Assembly: GCA_032191485.1 (NCBI GenBank)
Contig: JAVDOI010000008.1
Span: 17,334,674-17,398,673, forward strand
Reading direction: 5' to 3'
Source of the DNA: Leptoclinus maculatus
Lineage: Eukaryota > Chordata > Actinopteri > Perciformes > Stichaeidae
DNA: 64,000 nt
Shown here piece after piece: positions 51,288 to 62,960 of this stretch. The position numbers were made by a program, and so were the translations under genes. The notes beneath the pieces are model-generated. The model saw only the letters and a list, made by a program, of their open reading frames with translations. It was not told where the DNA came from and did no database searches. How positions within the stretch are numbered: the stretch's first letter is position 1; every line of letters starts with the position of its first letter.

Positions 51288-52105
51288 GCGCAGACACAGT
51301 GGAGGCAGTAAGTGTGCACTCACAGCAGGCGAATACTGTGTGATTTCTGGGAAGCACGCATAATCCACCTGTTAATGCTTGATTTCATGATGAAGGTGAT
51401 TAAAGTATCCCACTGTGGCTCATGAAAAATGTCAAAGTTGTATAAAAAAAATGACCTTGTCTGTATTTGTGCGAGTGTGAAAGCAGATAACCCTATTAAC
51501 AGTATTTCATCAAGTTCCAGTCTCATGTTAGGCGATGCCTGTTTGTCTACTATTAATATTTGTATTGAAATCAATATACAAGATTATTTAACAGTGTGGT
51601 ACCCATACATTTGTGATTTAAAGGTTGCTGAAAACCAAAATACATAAATTCCACAGAGTTACAAGTGAGATCTGCTAAGCTAGTTAGCATTACAAGGAGT
51701 TTAGTGTTTTTTTTATCCAACACACTGCTTAGTTATGTGAATTAGGAAACTGAAGCAAGCATTTTCATTGGTACTTTATAAAGGAAGGAGTAATTAGAAA
51801 AGACAGACTTTCTCTTTAGCATGACAGCTAATAGTTAGCGTAATGACTGACTTTCTGTTAGAAAGAGCCGCAACCGCCATAACAACATAGCAACACATTG
51901 ACATTGATTGATTGATTGACACATATAGACAAAAATCAGTGTTGAATTCAGACGCGTGGTGCATTGTTTATGTTTTCATATTGAGTTGTGTGACAATGAG
52001 TGGGACAGAAGATGATAAACATCTATCTATGTGATCAAGTATAATATTATCTTAATCGTGGTGAAAACCGGAACATTTTAGTGTTTTACAGATATTTGTC
52101 AGGAC

Positions 52106-52655
52106 CATAGACTGTCCATAAGAAGTGGACGTAGTCATCGTGACATTGGTATGTGGACTGCTATTTTGAAGTATCAAGTTTGGCGATTTGGCCATTGCCA
52201 TTTTAGATTACGGCCGTCCTCATTTTGGCTTTTTTGCAACCAATGAACGGAGGTGACCATATTTGGACGGCGGAGGAGTGACGTAGAGACGCTGTATACG
52301 GCTCTGGTAGGGTCGCGACCTGTCAATCACAAGGTAACCCCGCCCTATAGCATACTCCGCTTTATGTTCTATTTGACTCTAAATGGACCATAATTTACTA
52401 AATGAACACGCTGTATTGAAGAAGACTTTAAACTTGGGGTTAAGGCCATAAACTCATGTTTACAATCTTTACTGAGGTAATAAATTGAAAGGGAGAAGAA
52501 GGGTCATTTTCTCATAGACTTCTATACAATCTGACTTATTTTTGCAACCAGAGGAGTCGCCTCCTGCTGGTCAGTAAAGATAATGCAAATTTAAGACACT
52601 TTCGCATTGGCTTCACTCTTTAGAACCGGAGGTTGCCGCCTGGTCAGGACTCGGG
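52106..52655. repeat. Non-coding interspersed repeat (DNA-transposon-like)
   Basis: The stretch from AGACTGTCCATAAGAAGTGG to GAACCGGAGGTTGCCGCCTG has features of a fish repeat family: GACGGCGGAGGAGTGACGTA, TTTTCTCATAGACTTCTATA, GCAACCAGAGGAGTCGCCTC, and TTGGCTTCACTCTTTAGAAC. It encodes nothing. The class is uncertain because I cannot define its ends or target duplication. Confidence 0.5.
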
Positions 52656-55600
52656 ACACAGCTTGACTTCACTGTATTGCTAGCTCTCTTGCGTTTGTTG
52701 TCTAGCCGCTGGCCTCTCTGTAGCAGAGAGTGTATGACAGCACCTTCCACAGTCCACAAATTACTGAGCCAGAACGCAATTACTGCAGTTTAGTTTGGTT
52801 TTGAAGTTGCCTCCAACATTGCAAATTCAAAAATTTATTTTCACAGAAATTATGTATTTCTATAGCATAATATTTTTTACAAGGTAAAACATAATTAAAA
52901 AAGTCAGATTCAGTTCTTAACGAAATATGACTAAACTGGGTTTTGTAGTACTGCTCCACATATATTCTAACCACACAGAGGGGAACTGAAACTGGGGTTC
53001 TTGATACAAAATGAAGTTTCAGAGTACCCCTGCGTCATAGCTGATCTAATATACAATACAAATATCTGTCCATCCTCTGAATAGGCTTAGCACTCCACAG
53101 CTAAACCTCAACATATGGTATACAATACTTATCTTGGCTCTGACAAAAGTTACAAAATAGCACCAGAGGTGATGAGAAAAAATGGTCTCAGCGATTCATG
53201 GAGTTTCTGGCTCTTGAGATTCAGGGGACCAAATGCAAAATAAGTAATTCCATAATCTTAAGGATTCTTTGGGTTTTGTCACACAGAGTATCAATTGTTT
53301 TCCAGCTGCTAACCTCCTGGATGATGATATCATGACACACTCTGGCATATAAATCAAAAATAAAACTTATGATCATGCAGACAATGAAGCCAAGTCACAT
53401 GCTGAGTGTTTCTGGCAGGATGAACGTCTTGTGGGAAAAGGTATTATAAGTAATTGATTATTGCTGAAAAAAACAAAACCGATGCGCATGTGTGTGTATG
53501 TGTGCTTGTGTTTCTATGTGTGTGTGTGTGTGTGTGAGATTTTGTTGATCTTGCAATAGTTTTGGCTTATAGCTTTCAGCACATGGATTATTTTTTGTGA
53601 CACACACACAAGGAGATAGCTTAACCTTACAATACATTTGTATACATAATGATACATTTAGAGAAAATATATATATATAATATTAAAACTGTTGCATTCT
53701 GTGTTTGTGCAATCTTGTAATGTGAAGAACTTTAAATTAGCTTTTTGAAATGTAATTGACTGTTCTCTGAGTACTTTTCTCAACATTAGCTCTGACTTCA
53801 CACTTTCCATTCAGCAGGTAGGTGGCAGTAGACGCCGTTTGTGTTAATAAATGCTGTGATACTCTGAAGTAAGTCGTTTGATTTAAAGGGTACATTCGTC
53901 CATATCACAAAAATAAATAAACATTTTCCCACCGACCTCCAGTGGTATTTCAATACAACTTAAAAATGATGTGCATGGCCGAATACCGCCAAGGATAAGT
54001 CAGAACATATGTCTTTTGTGTGTTTTTGGGGAACTGACCCTTTAACGTGTACTGGGCTGTTCTATCATCCAACACTTTAAACTCGACTTGTGTCCTTCAC
54101 TTGGCTGCAACTTCCCTCTGAGTTGACTGAGGCCACATTGCTTCTACTGGGAGATCATTAGTGACTGTGCTGGTCCTCCAGTGGATACATTTTCACTTTG
54201 AGCATTTTATGAAACAAAATATATCAGTATATATATATAAATTCAGCTGTTCGCAGATGATTAGGTTAGAAACAACACTGGGTATTAGGACAATGAAACC
54301 CTTCTGCAACAGAAGTGGCAGAATGAAATCTCTCCTGACTCTAAATTCTCTGAATTGTTTTGGAAACAACCATTTTCCCTGTCACCGTCTATCCTCCAAC
54401 ACTTTTCCATTGCCATTTGAGCCGAGAAAACCGTCACTGTGCACAATTTAGTTTCGTGTTTTTGATGAGTAAGTCCCACAGCGGTTATTGTTTGTGTTAT
54501 CAGCCCAAAGCTTAACACGCAATATCAATTATATTTGGACACCACCAAGGTATTTTACCACTTGAAAATAATAACATGAAATAACGATAATGGTGATTCC
54601 ATTGGCTTCTCTTCCTCTGTCTGCTTTTCTATCTCTTTTTGATTGTGTCCTTTGATGTGTAAGGGTGCATGACTGACTCTCTTCCCCAGTGTCTCTAAGA
54701 AAACATCCAGAACACTTAACCCAATTACATGCTCCCTGACTTTGAAACGGAGATGCAGCCCATGGAGGAAGCGTAATAAATCAAGTTAAATACTCAAAAA
54801 TTCTCAGTCTCTGGCCACAAAATACCTTGTTTCAAAGGGGAAGTGAAGCACAGTGACATTGTATTTTAGCAGTAATGTGAATATCTATCACCCACTGTGA
54901 TTCTGAATTGTGAACTGTGAATTTGACTCTAAAATGTCACAACCTGCTAGTCTGATTTGCGAAAACATTTTTTTTTAATGACCCTTAAAGACGAATGTGT
55001 TAACTCAATTTACAAGCGGGGGCGAATCCCAAATCCTGCTTATGTTTGGTGCATGTACAGTTGCAGTTCCTGTTGTCTTACTGTAACTATGAATAAATAC
55101 AGACACGATGATGAAAACGTTTGTTTATATTATCTTACTGTCACATAAAACATGACCGTATAGCATCTGGGTGTCAGGTATAGCGCAGAGCAGCATTTTC
55201 TTTGATGAAAAGTATAGCTCTGGAAATGAAGATGCACTACTGATGATGAGGAACATGTTTTCTATGCCATGTATGGATCAGATCATTTAAAAGCAGTTGT
55301 GGAGCATTAATATAACGAAGCTAGCTCAGACGCCTTGAGCTTTGAATGTGACAATGTTCAAGATACCTTACTGGTTTATCCAGAAACAGAATCGCTTCAG
55401 CTCAGAAACTCCAACAAAAATGTGGGAAATCCACGTTTGACTACAAAACAGTGGAGCGGTGCACACAACGTGACTGGTGACAGGTGACTGTGATTTGAGA
55501 CTACTGTGCCAATTTATTTTGGTTTGGTAGGTGCCAGAGTATGAGAAGTTACAGTTGGCTAATAGAAACACATTACAGTATAAAGATGAAAAAACAGGCC

Positions 55601-56527
55601 ACGCCTAAATGTATTAATTCACTAAACAAAAAACATGAATGATTCAAAAAAATTTATCAATGGCAGGTTCAAAATTGATAGTACATTTTAAAAATGTTAC
55701 AAGCAAGATGAGACTTGGCGGGCTGTATGTAACGTTTAAAAAACACCGAGGCATTTAAGGGTTACTGTTTTATTTGAATCATGTATCAGGGTAAAAGTGA
55801 GTGAAATGATTTACTTAAGTTTGCTGACTTTGACAGATAGCCAGTGTATCCAACATTTTCCTCGTCGGGTGATGAGGGATGTTGTGGGAATATGTTAATG
55901 AGCACAGGCACCAAAAGCAGTATAGTGGTGGGACAGTGATGCACAATCATTTAAGACAGATGCCAGTGTGTTGGAGGCTTTTTGAAATGTCATTGATGCC
56001 ACTGACTGCACACTATTCTTGTATTTAGAGCATCAGAAAAAAAATCCAGGAATGAGAAATTCAATGTGTTTGAGCATTTAGTTTTCTGGCATGCCTTGAA
56101 ATGCATTTTGATGCTGTTTGAAAAACCATAGTGGTCACATTCAATTAATTAATTAATTTTCTTGGGCCTTTAATGATAATAATGCATATGTTCCTCGTTT
56201 TAAAACTTTAAAAACTAGTCTTGGTTGTAGCAAGTCTCACTAAGGCCCTGCTGTGGATTAGGCACTAATGATCATAGTTAATGATGCAGCTAGGGCTGGG
56301 GGGTCAGATAAGTCCTAGATGCCAGTAATTTGCTGCTCTGGAGTCGGACAGGCAAACAAATTGTTAAAAAGGCAGAAACAGGAGAGTGAGGTTCCGTAAG
56401 AGGGGACACCGCCTGTGTTTATCATGATCAAGTCTGACCGACGGATTAGCAACTTCCTGGAGAGATCGGGGGAGTGGGTGGTCACAGACAGAGAGGATTG
56501 TATACAGAGTGTGAGTGTGCATTCGTG
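52656..56527. other. Intergenic, AT-rich
   Basis: Apart from the 163-bp MITE-like element at 53,883 and short GT/AT runs (53,510-53,540; 53,670-53,682), I recognise nothing. Open frames are short and show no family motifs. Confidence 0.5.
53883..54045. mobile_element. Small MITE-like element (163 bp)
   Basis: The ends are TTAAAGGGT and ACCCTTTAA, extending imperfectly inward (TACATTCGTCC versus GGGGAACTG). No coding sequence. Similar TTAAAGG-ended short elements are common in fish; a single end of one lies at 8,547. Confidence 0.45.
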
Positions 56528-56972
56528 TTTAGTCAAAGTCAAAAGTCAAAGTCAGCTTTATTTTCAATTTCTCAATACTTTGAGAAAAAACTTTTCTCTC
56601 CAGTTCAACATACAAAGTGAATACAGATAATAAATAGATAGAAAACATTGAGACAACATATATATTAAGAAAAAAACTATCATTCTGTAACTAGCAGCAG
56701 TCAGACATAAGGTATTTAGCAGCAATCAGACATAGGGAGTCTTAAAAGAGAGGAGGGAGAGAGTTCAGCTTCCTAACAGCCTGGTGGACGAAGCTGTTAG
56801 AAAGTCTGGTGGTGCGAGCACGGAGGCTCCGGTATCTTCTCCCAGAGGGCAGGAGGCTGAAGAGACTGTGTGAGGGGTGGCTGGAGTCGCGCACAATCAT
56901 GGTCACTTTGCGGGTGAGGCGGGTGTCATATATGTCCTGCAGGGAGGGGAGTGAGGGGAGTGAGTGATAGAA
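56528..56972 (-). mobile_element. L2-like LINE, 5'-truncated 3' end
   Basis: On the minus strand the last part of a LINE reverse transcriptase is still open: HSLPSLPSLQDIYDTRLTR, then DSSHPSHSLFSLLPSGRRYR, SLRARTTRLSNSF, VHQAVRKLNSLPPLF and a stop. A short 3' UTR follows, with a GACTTT-type repeated tail at about 56,530-56,552. The copy is truncated 5' at about 56,972. It is a different family from the 37.7-kb copy (SGRRYR versus SGRRLR; different tail). Confidence 0.82.
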
Positions 56973-58445
56973 AGCGTTAGGGTCTGGGTACTTGGTTCAA
57001 CTACATGGACATCAGTCATTATGTCATGAATCAAATCGACATTAAAGTTCAATAATAGTCTGTTATTTGTAAATCCCTTTGTTACTGTTCTTATTCATGC
57101 ACAGAAATACGAACTAACGGCGGCAGATTTACCACTCAAAATTCAGAGTAATGCAGGGTTGCCAAGAATCAACTACCAGCTGGAGTGAGATTCTGTTTTT
57201 GGTGGTGGTGGTGGGTCTGAGAGATTTCTTCCAACACAATGGGCTATTTCTATGAAAATTGTAGACTGTTAATTCAGTGGATTATCTATTCAACTCCTTT
57301 AATCCCATGAAAATTTATATTTGTACACATTTTAATTTGTCATAGAAATATGAACTGCAAATCAAAGTGAGCGTGGCAAATTTCAACATACATGAAAAGT
57401 GTTTTATGATTTTGGAGAGGTCTGTGTGTGCGCACCTCTGTCAACGCCCTCTGTAATATTTATGAACCACATTGCATAGCTTTTTATCGACATTGAAACG
57501 CAGAAAAATCCAAGACTAAAAAACCCAGACTAACTTAAATTTGCACTCAATGAGTATGTGATGTTGTGCTAGACTAAAGCCGTATTTGCACATGACTTGT
57601 ATAACCTTAGGGACCTCAAGTATTTTGTAATAATTGCGGAGGTCGCCTGTGATCTTAACCCTATGTGAATCTGCCATGTCCGTAATTTGTCAAGTAAAAA
57701 TTCCACCACAAATGACCGACAATATTTTGCCAAACAAAAGTAATTTCATAATATCGTCTTTATTGGTCGAGAATTATGGAGGCTGCAATGGCAATAATTT
57801 AAGCAATAAAGAAAGTTTTGACAACAAATACATTGTTTGTTTAGGACATTGTTGCATGTTCTGCTTATTGAAAAGCATTGCATTTGACTTAAAAAATGGA
57901 GAAACTTGAAACAATACATCCATATGAATGTTTACTTCTGAAAGACTTATGCCATCTTAAATTCCTTTGCCCAAGGGGGAACTAAACAATTTGCCATTGT
58001 GTCAACCTAACATTATATTCATACACTAACAGTAAAAGCATTGTAACTCAATTTAGATGCAACTGTGGTTTTATGAACTTGCTGCAAAGACAAACAACAG
58101 AGATAATGTCAGCGGGAATGGTTTCAATAAAGAGGTAAATGGGTGCATTTGCAACATATAAACAACATACTTGGCAGAATGCATGAACACTTTATTTTTC
58201 TTTCTGTTGTCCGTGTTTATGGTTATGTGTGTGCATGTGTGTGTGGTACCGCATTACGAACCATTAAATAGATCTGGCTGGAAGCCTAGTCCACTATGTA
58301 GCCATGATAGAGAGCCAGGGCAGAGATGATGGGAGGGGGTAATGTGAGGGATTACAGACAAAGGATTGGAACAGTGTGGCAGCTTTTGGCTTCTTAGCAA
58401 CATTTGACGTTACAGCTCAATTTCTTGTATTCAACACTGTATTGT
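56973..58445. other. Intergenic, nothing recognised
   Basis: AT-rich sequence with short open frames only. Confidence 0.5.
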
Positions 58446-60015
58446 CATAACTGTACAATAGGGTGGATAAAACACAGCTCCGATACAATTTAAGTTTGGT
58501 CTTGGTGGTGTACTGCTGTGACCTCCATATGTTATTCAGTACTTTGAAAGCATTCCTTGCCTTATTAAGACGATTCTTGATGTCTTTATTTGTGCCCCCA
58601 TCGTGTCTGATAGTGCTGCCCAAATATGTGAACTCGTCAGTTTTGGGAAGATCTTCTCCGTTAACCTGAATTGGTGAGGGATTTGGAATGTTCAGAGTCA
58701 TCACTTCTGTTTTCTTTTTGCTGATCTTCAGATCTTCTGAGCAAAATCACTGAGGCGGGATGTTTTCTCCTGCATGTGCCGATGAGTATGTGAAAGAAGA
58801 GAGAGATCATCTGCATAGTCATCTTCAAGTGATGAGAAGAGTGTCGATCGAATGCCTCTATTTTGGTCTTCAGTTGTTTGTCTCATTACCCAGTCAATAG
58901 TAATATTGAAGAGCAAAGCTGACATCACACATCCTTGTCTCACACCTGTTTTTACTTGGAATTTTTGGAGACTGTTTCCAACCCTGCATGTGAAATTGGT
59001 ATAAAAACTTTGGATCACATGAACTATATCTTCAGGGATCCCATAATGCCGCAATATTATGGCTTTCACGATGAATGGAGTCAAATGCTTTTTCAAAGTC
59101 AACAAAGTTTATATACAGTTCCCTCTGCCACTCTGTGCACTGCTCTATGATGTTACGTAACGTGAATATGTGATCGTTGCAACCTCGACCCTTTCTGAAA
59201 CCTGCCTGTTCTTTTCGGAGATGTTGGTCTACAGCATCTGTTATTCGATTAATAAGAATCTTTGCCATCATCTTACTTGGTATTGACAGAAGTGTAATTC
59301 CACGCCAGTTGTTACAATTTCTTAGAGAACCTTTCATTGGTAATTTGATGATGATCCCCTCTGACCAGTCATCAGGTATTTTCTTATTCTCCCATATAGA
59401 CGTAAAAAGTGGTTGAAAAATTGTCGCTGCCAGATTCGGGTCTGCTTTGAAGAGCTCTGCATTGAGGTTATCTGGACCAGGGGTTTTCCTGTTTCTTAAG
59501 GATTTAATCGCCATTATAATTTCATCTTTGGTTGGTGGTTCAATGCTGATATCCAAATCTGCTTCTGCATCTTGGATGTTAGCCTGTGTTGTTGGTGGAG
59601 GCCTGTTCAGCACCTCGTTAAAATGCTCCGCCCATCTAGCTTCTTGCTCTGCTTCCGTTGTAAGAAGCTTTCCCTGTTTATCTTCTATTGGAACATCAGA
59701 TGTCCCCCTGTATTTGCCGCTAATAATCTTGGTTAGCTTGTAGACCTTTCCTTGCTCACCTTTTTTGGCTGCTTCTTCTGCTTGTTTTGCAAGGTCATCC
59801 ATATATTCCCGTTTGTCAGCTCGCGTCTTCCTCTTCACAGCCTTGTTTGCATCTCGATATTGAGTTTTATATCTTTCTTTTAGCCTATCTGATTTTGCTT
59901 CCATGACTTTCTTCTTTGCTCTCTTGCGTACATCAATGGCTTGCCATGTATCATCGGTTATCCACTCCTTTCTATCCTTCTGTTTGATGCCCAGACATTT
60001 TTTACTGGTTTCTAG

Positions 60016-61084
60016 TAGAGGTGTAACGATACGCGTATTCGTATTGAACCGTTCGGTACGAGGCTCACGGTTCGGTACGCATGACGAACCGAACAATACG
60101 TTAATACTAGTGCATTTGGAAAATGCAGAAGCTTAAATTGTGGGAAATATTATGTTTTCGGTGGAGCCACTGTTCTCAAACTGGCAACACACATGACGTA
60201 ACGGACAGCGTGCTCTCTGACACGCCCACCACCAAAGAAACACTTTCTACTCCAGTCGGGCACTTTGCGCTGTGAGACACGCTACATGAAGCTAACGTTA
60301 GCTCGGTGCAACATGGCTAGTAATAGACCAGGAATAAAAGATCCTCCAACGGCCTACAGGTCTGGTGTTTGGAGCCACTATGGTTTCTCTGTGAACTATG
60401 AGGGCGATGGCGAGAGAGTGGTGGATAAAAAAACAACGCTATGTCGCATTTGCTACACGAGTGTCGGCTACATCAGTGGGAATATCTCAAACATGTTAAC
60501 CCATTTACGCCGACATCACCCCAGTGTGGCAGTGGGTGGAACTAAACGAAAACCCGGAGCAGCACACGCGCTTCAAACTCTCCCCGAAGCATTTAAGCAG
60601 CTGTTCCCTGCCGATGAGAGCTAAAGCGATCACCACGGCGGTTGGTACATTTATAGCCGCGGACATGAGACCCGACTGTCGTGTAAAACGCTTTATGAAC
60701 CTGCTGAATGTTATTGAGCCCCGTTACACTACTCCTTCACGAGCCCATTTCAGCCAAACCGTAATTCCCGCTTTGTACAAGAAAACAAAAGCACAAGTAG
60801 AGAATCACATGTCCGAGGCACCCACTTTTGTTTTTTATCCTTATGTGTTGCTAAGAAGACACCCCAGAAGATGGGTCACTCAGGTATAGTTCCATCATTG
60901 TTCAAAGTCAAAGAATAGCTTTATGATGTTAGTTTTAATGAATAAATATATTTTAAAATCAAGTACGTTTCTCTGGCATTTATAGTTTTCTACTGTATTG
61001 AAAACGTACCGAAAGGTACCGAACCGTGGCACCACTGTATCGTACCGAACCGAACCGTGAATTTTGTGAACCGTTACACCCCTA
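60016..61084 (+). mobile_element. hAT element, 1,069 bp, nested inside the LINE
   Basis: The ends TAGAGGTGTAACG and CGTTACACCCCTA are inverted repeats with one mismatch, flanked by a perfect 8-bp duplication GTTTCTAG (60,008-60,015 and 61,085-61,092). Both ends carry clustered subterminal copies of CGGTTCGGTACG-like and reverse motifs, the usual transposase-binding pattern. The middle keeps the first part of a ZBED1-like transposase. It lies between the endonuclease and reverse-transcriptase segments of the host LINE. Confidence 0.95.
60265..60889 (+). pseudogene. Truncated ZBED-like hAT transposase with BED zinc finger
   Basis: The first frame (about 60,313-60,624) encodes a BED-type zinc finger: VWSHYGFSVNYEGDGE, LCRICYTSVGYISG and LTHLRRHHP give the CxxC...HxxxxH ligands. 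A one-base shift near 60,620 moves the rest into another frame (AKAITTAVGTFIAADMRPDC, LNVIEPRYTTPSRAHFSQTV, ALYKKTKAQVE), which is the start of the DNA-binding and oligomerisation region. The catalytic RNase H-like domain and the hATC dimerisation domain are deleted. It can no longer be an active transposase. The ATG MASNRPGIKD (60,313) is the likely original start. Confidence 0.85.
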
Positions 61085-62399
61085 GTTTCTAGATATGCTT
61101 GCTTTGCTTGTTCCCATTTGGTGTTAATCTCATCTGTATCTGTGTCTGTATCCTGTTGCGTATCACGTTGGTCATATAGGGCTTGAAATCTATTCTTTAG
61201 CTGCACTATGAAGGAGCTTTTAATTTTTGGATCTTGTAACTTTTCAATGGCAAACTGTTGTCTTCCTATCTTTCTGCTACCCGCTTTCCTTAGCTTTACT
61301 TTCAGCACTGCTAACACAAGGTGATCGTCACTAGCAACATCTGCTCCTCGCATTACCCTGACATCAAACAGTGAGCGTCTCCAGGTTCCATTAATCATCA
61401 GATGATCTATCTGGTTCCTGTCTCGCCCATTTGGTGAATTCCAAGTCAATTTATGTATATTCTTGTGTGGAAATAAGGTCCCTCCGACGACAAGGTCATA
61501 GCTGGCACAAAGTTCCACTAATCTTTCCCCATTTTCATTCATGATGCCACAGCCCTGTCTCCCCATGGCCCTGTTATAGCCGGTGTTGTCACTTCTGACT
61601 TTTGCGTTCAGATCCCCCATCACTATCTTCATGTCATGTCCTGGTGTGTTGTTGAGCTCAGCTTGTAACTGCTCATAAAACTCATCTTTTGCTTCTTCAC
61701 AACTATCATTTGTTGGAGCATAACACTGGATGATGGTTGTGTTGATTTGTTTTCCTTTTAGCCTGATCTTCATAAGCCTGCTATTGACCGGTTTCCACTC
61801 TATAAGACTTTTCTCAACTCCTTTTTGTAGAATGATGGCTACTCCTTCGGAATGGTGGCCATCATCCCTCCCTGAGTATAATACTGTTTCGTCTGTACTG
61901 GTTCTGAGACGTCCCGATCCTGTCCATCTGATTTCGCTTACTCCTAGTATGTGTAGGTTGTATCGTCTCATTTCATTTGTCACTTGCGCAAGTTTCCCTG
62001 ACTCATACATTGTACGCACATTCCAATAGCCTATCCTTGTCTTGTGCTTGATATGAAGAACTTCCACCTTCATGTCAGTGGCTTCCTTATGGCTTTGACG
62101 ACTGGCATTCATGCTGGTATCAATTGATACACCTGGAATCCCATCACATCTAGTTGCTTTTGATACTTTTGTTGCTGTTTCCGTAACAATACTTCTTTTC
62201 ACAGGACAGAGCTGTTAACCCTGAGCCCAACCCCCAAACCTGGAGGACCAGGTGCCGCCTTTTGTCAGACCCCTCACCCGTAACCTGCCCGGCTTGGTTA
62301 CACCTGCCAGGGACCTAAGCCCCCGTCGGTATAGCTCGCAGGGTCATTGAGGCACACAAGCCTCCCCACCACATCAAGGTAGCAGCACGGGGGGAGGTG

Positions 62400-62960
62400 C
62401 GTATTCGTGTGGACGGTCGAAAACGGATACGTTTAGAAACGATGACGCCCACACCCGCGTTCGCTACTTGATTGGTTCTTAGCAGTCATGACGTGTCCTT
62501 CCCTGATTCGTCACACCCCTATCACGTGACCGTTACCCGGAAATTATAAACAACAACATTGATTACCGATCGACTACCAGGTTAATTTAACATGGAGAAC
62601 TGATTACAGGCGATGCTGACCTTGTTGTCTTTACTAGCAGCTGTTGTCCAGTTAAAGTCTGCATTTCTGCGGAGGAAGCAGCTGTTATTGGCGCGATTAG
62701 CGAGCGACGTGTCCAGCGGCGTTATCAGACCTACAGAGCGGCCGTCTGAAGTCACGGTTAGCGGCTTTAGGGAGAGTAATAGACACAAAACGGAGGACTT
62801 TCCTGTCCTTATTAATGCTTATTTTGTTCTGCACAACTATTGTGAAGTCCGCAGATAAAATGTAAAGGAACAAAAGCAGTAATTGCTCTCCAGTAGGACA
62901 GATAGTTAAGCCACCGGCAGAGCTACGAGTGAGAACAGACAACAACGAAACCGAGAGGAA
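62400..62960 (+). mobile_element. Probable PIF/Harbinger-type relic
   Basis: Adjacent to the LINE 5' end is sequence starting GTATTCGTGTGGACGGTCGA, a style common at fish cut-and-paste element ends. It leads to an open frame at 62,613-62,858: LLSLLAAVVQLKSAFLRRKQ at the start, and DFPVLINAYFVLHNYCEVRR at the end. These resemble the N- and C-terminal parts of Harbinger nuclease-like proteins, with the catalytic middle missing. No matching far end was found. The alternative is a chance ORF. Confidence 0.35.

Larger units (their letters stand above)
58447..62396 (-). mobile_element. RTE-like (CFDP2-like) LINE, split by a hAT insertion and truncated 3'
   Basis: Reading down the minus strand: a GC-rich 5' UTR (62,396-62,203), an APE-type endonuclease frame from 62,202 (RIGYWNVRTMYESGKLAQV, MGDLNAKV, NQIDHLMING), then the hAT insertion, then reverse transcriptase from 60,007 (NRKTPGPDNLNAELFKAD, NWRGITLLSIPSKM, QAGFRKGRGCNDHI, NFVDFEKAFD). 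After a frameshift near 59,060 come GVRQGCVMSALLF and DDYADDLSLLSHTH; after another near 58,735 comes FTYLGSTI. The endonuclease SDH motif reads SDDH, which probably abolishes activity. The element stops abruptly near 58,447 with no 3' UTR or tail. Clade assignment is by resemblance only. Confidence 0.85.

Noticed and set aside
61730..62029. 99-codon plus-strand frame
   Set aside because: It is the antisense shadow of the LINE endonuclease.
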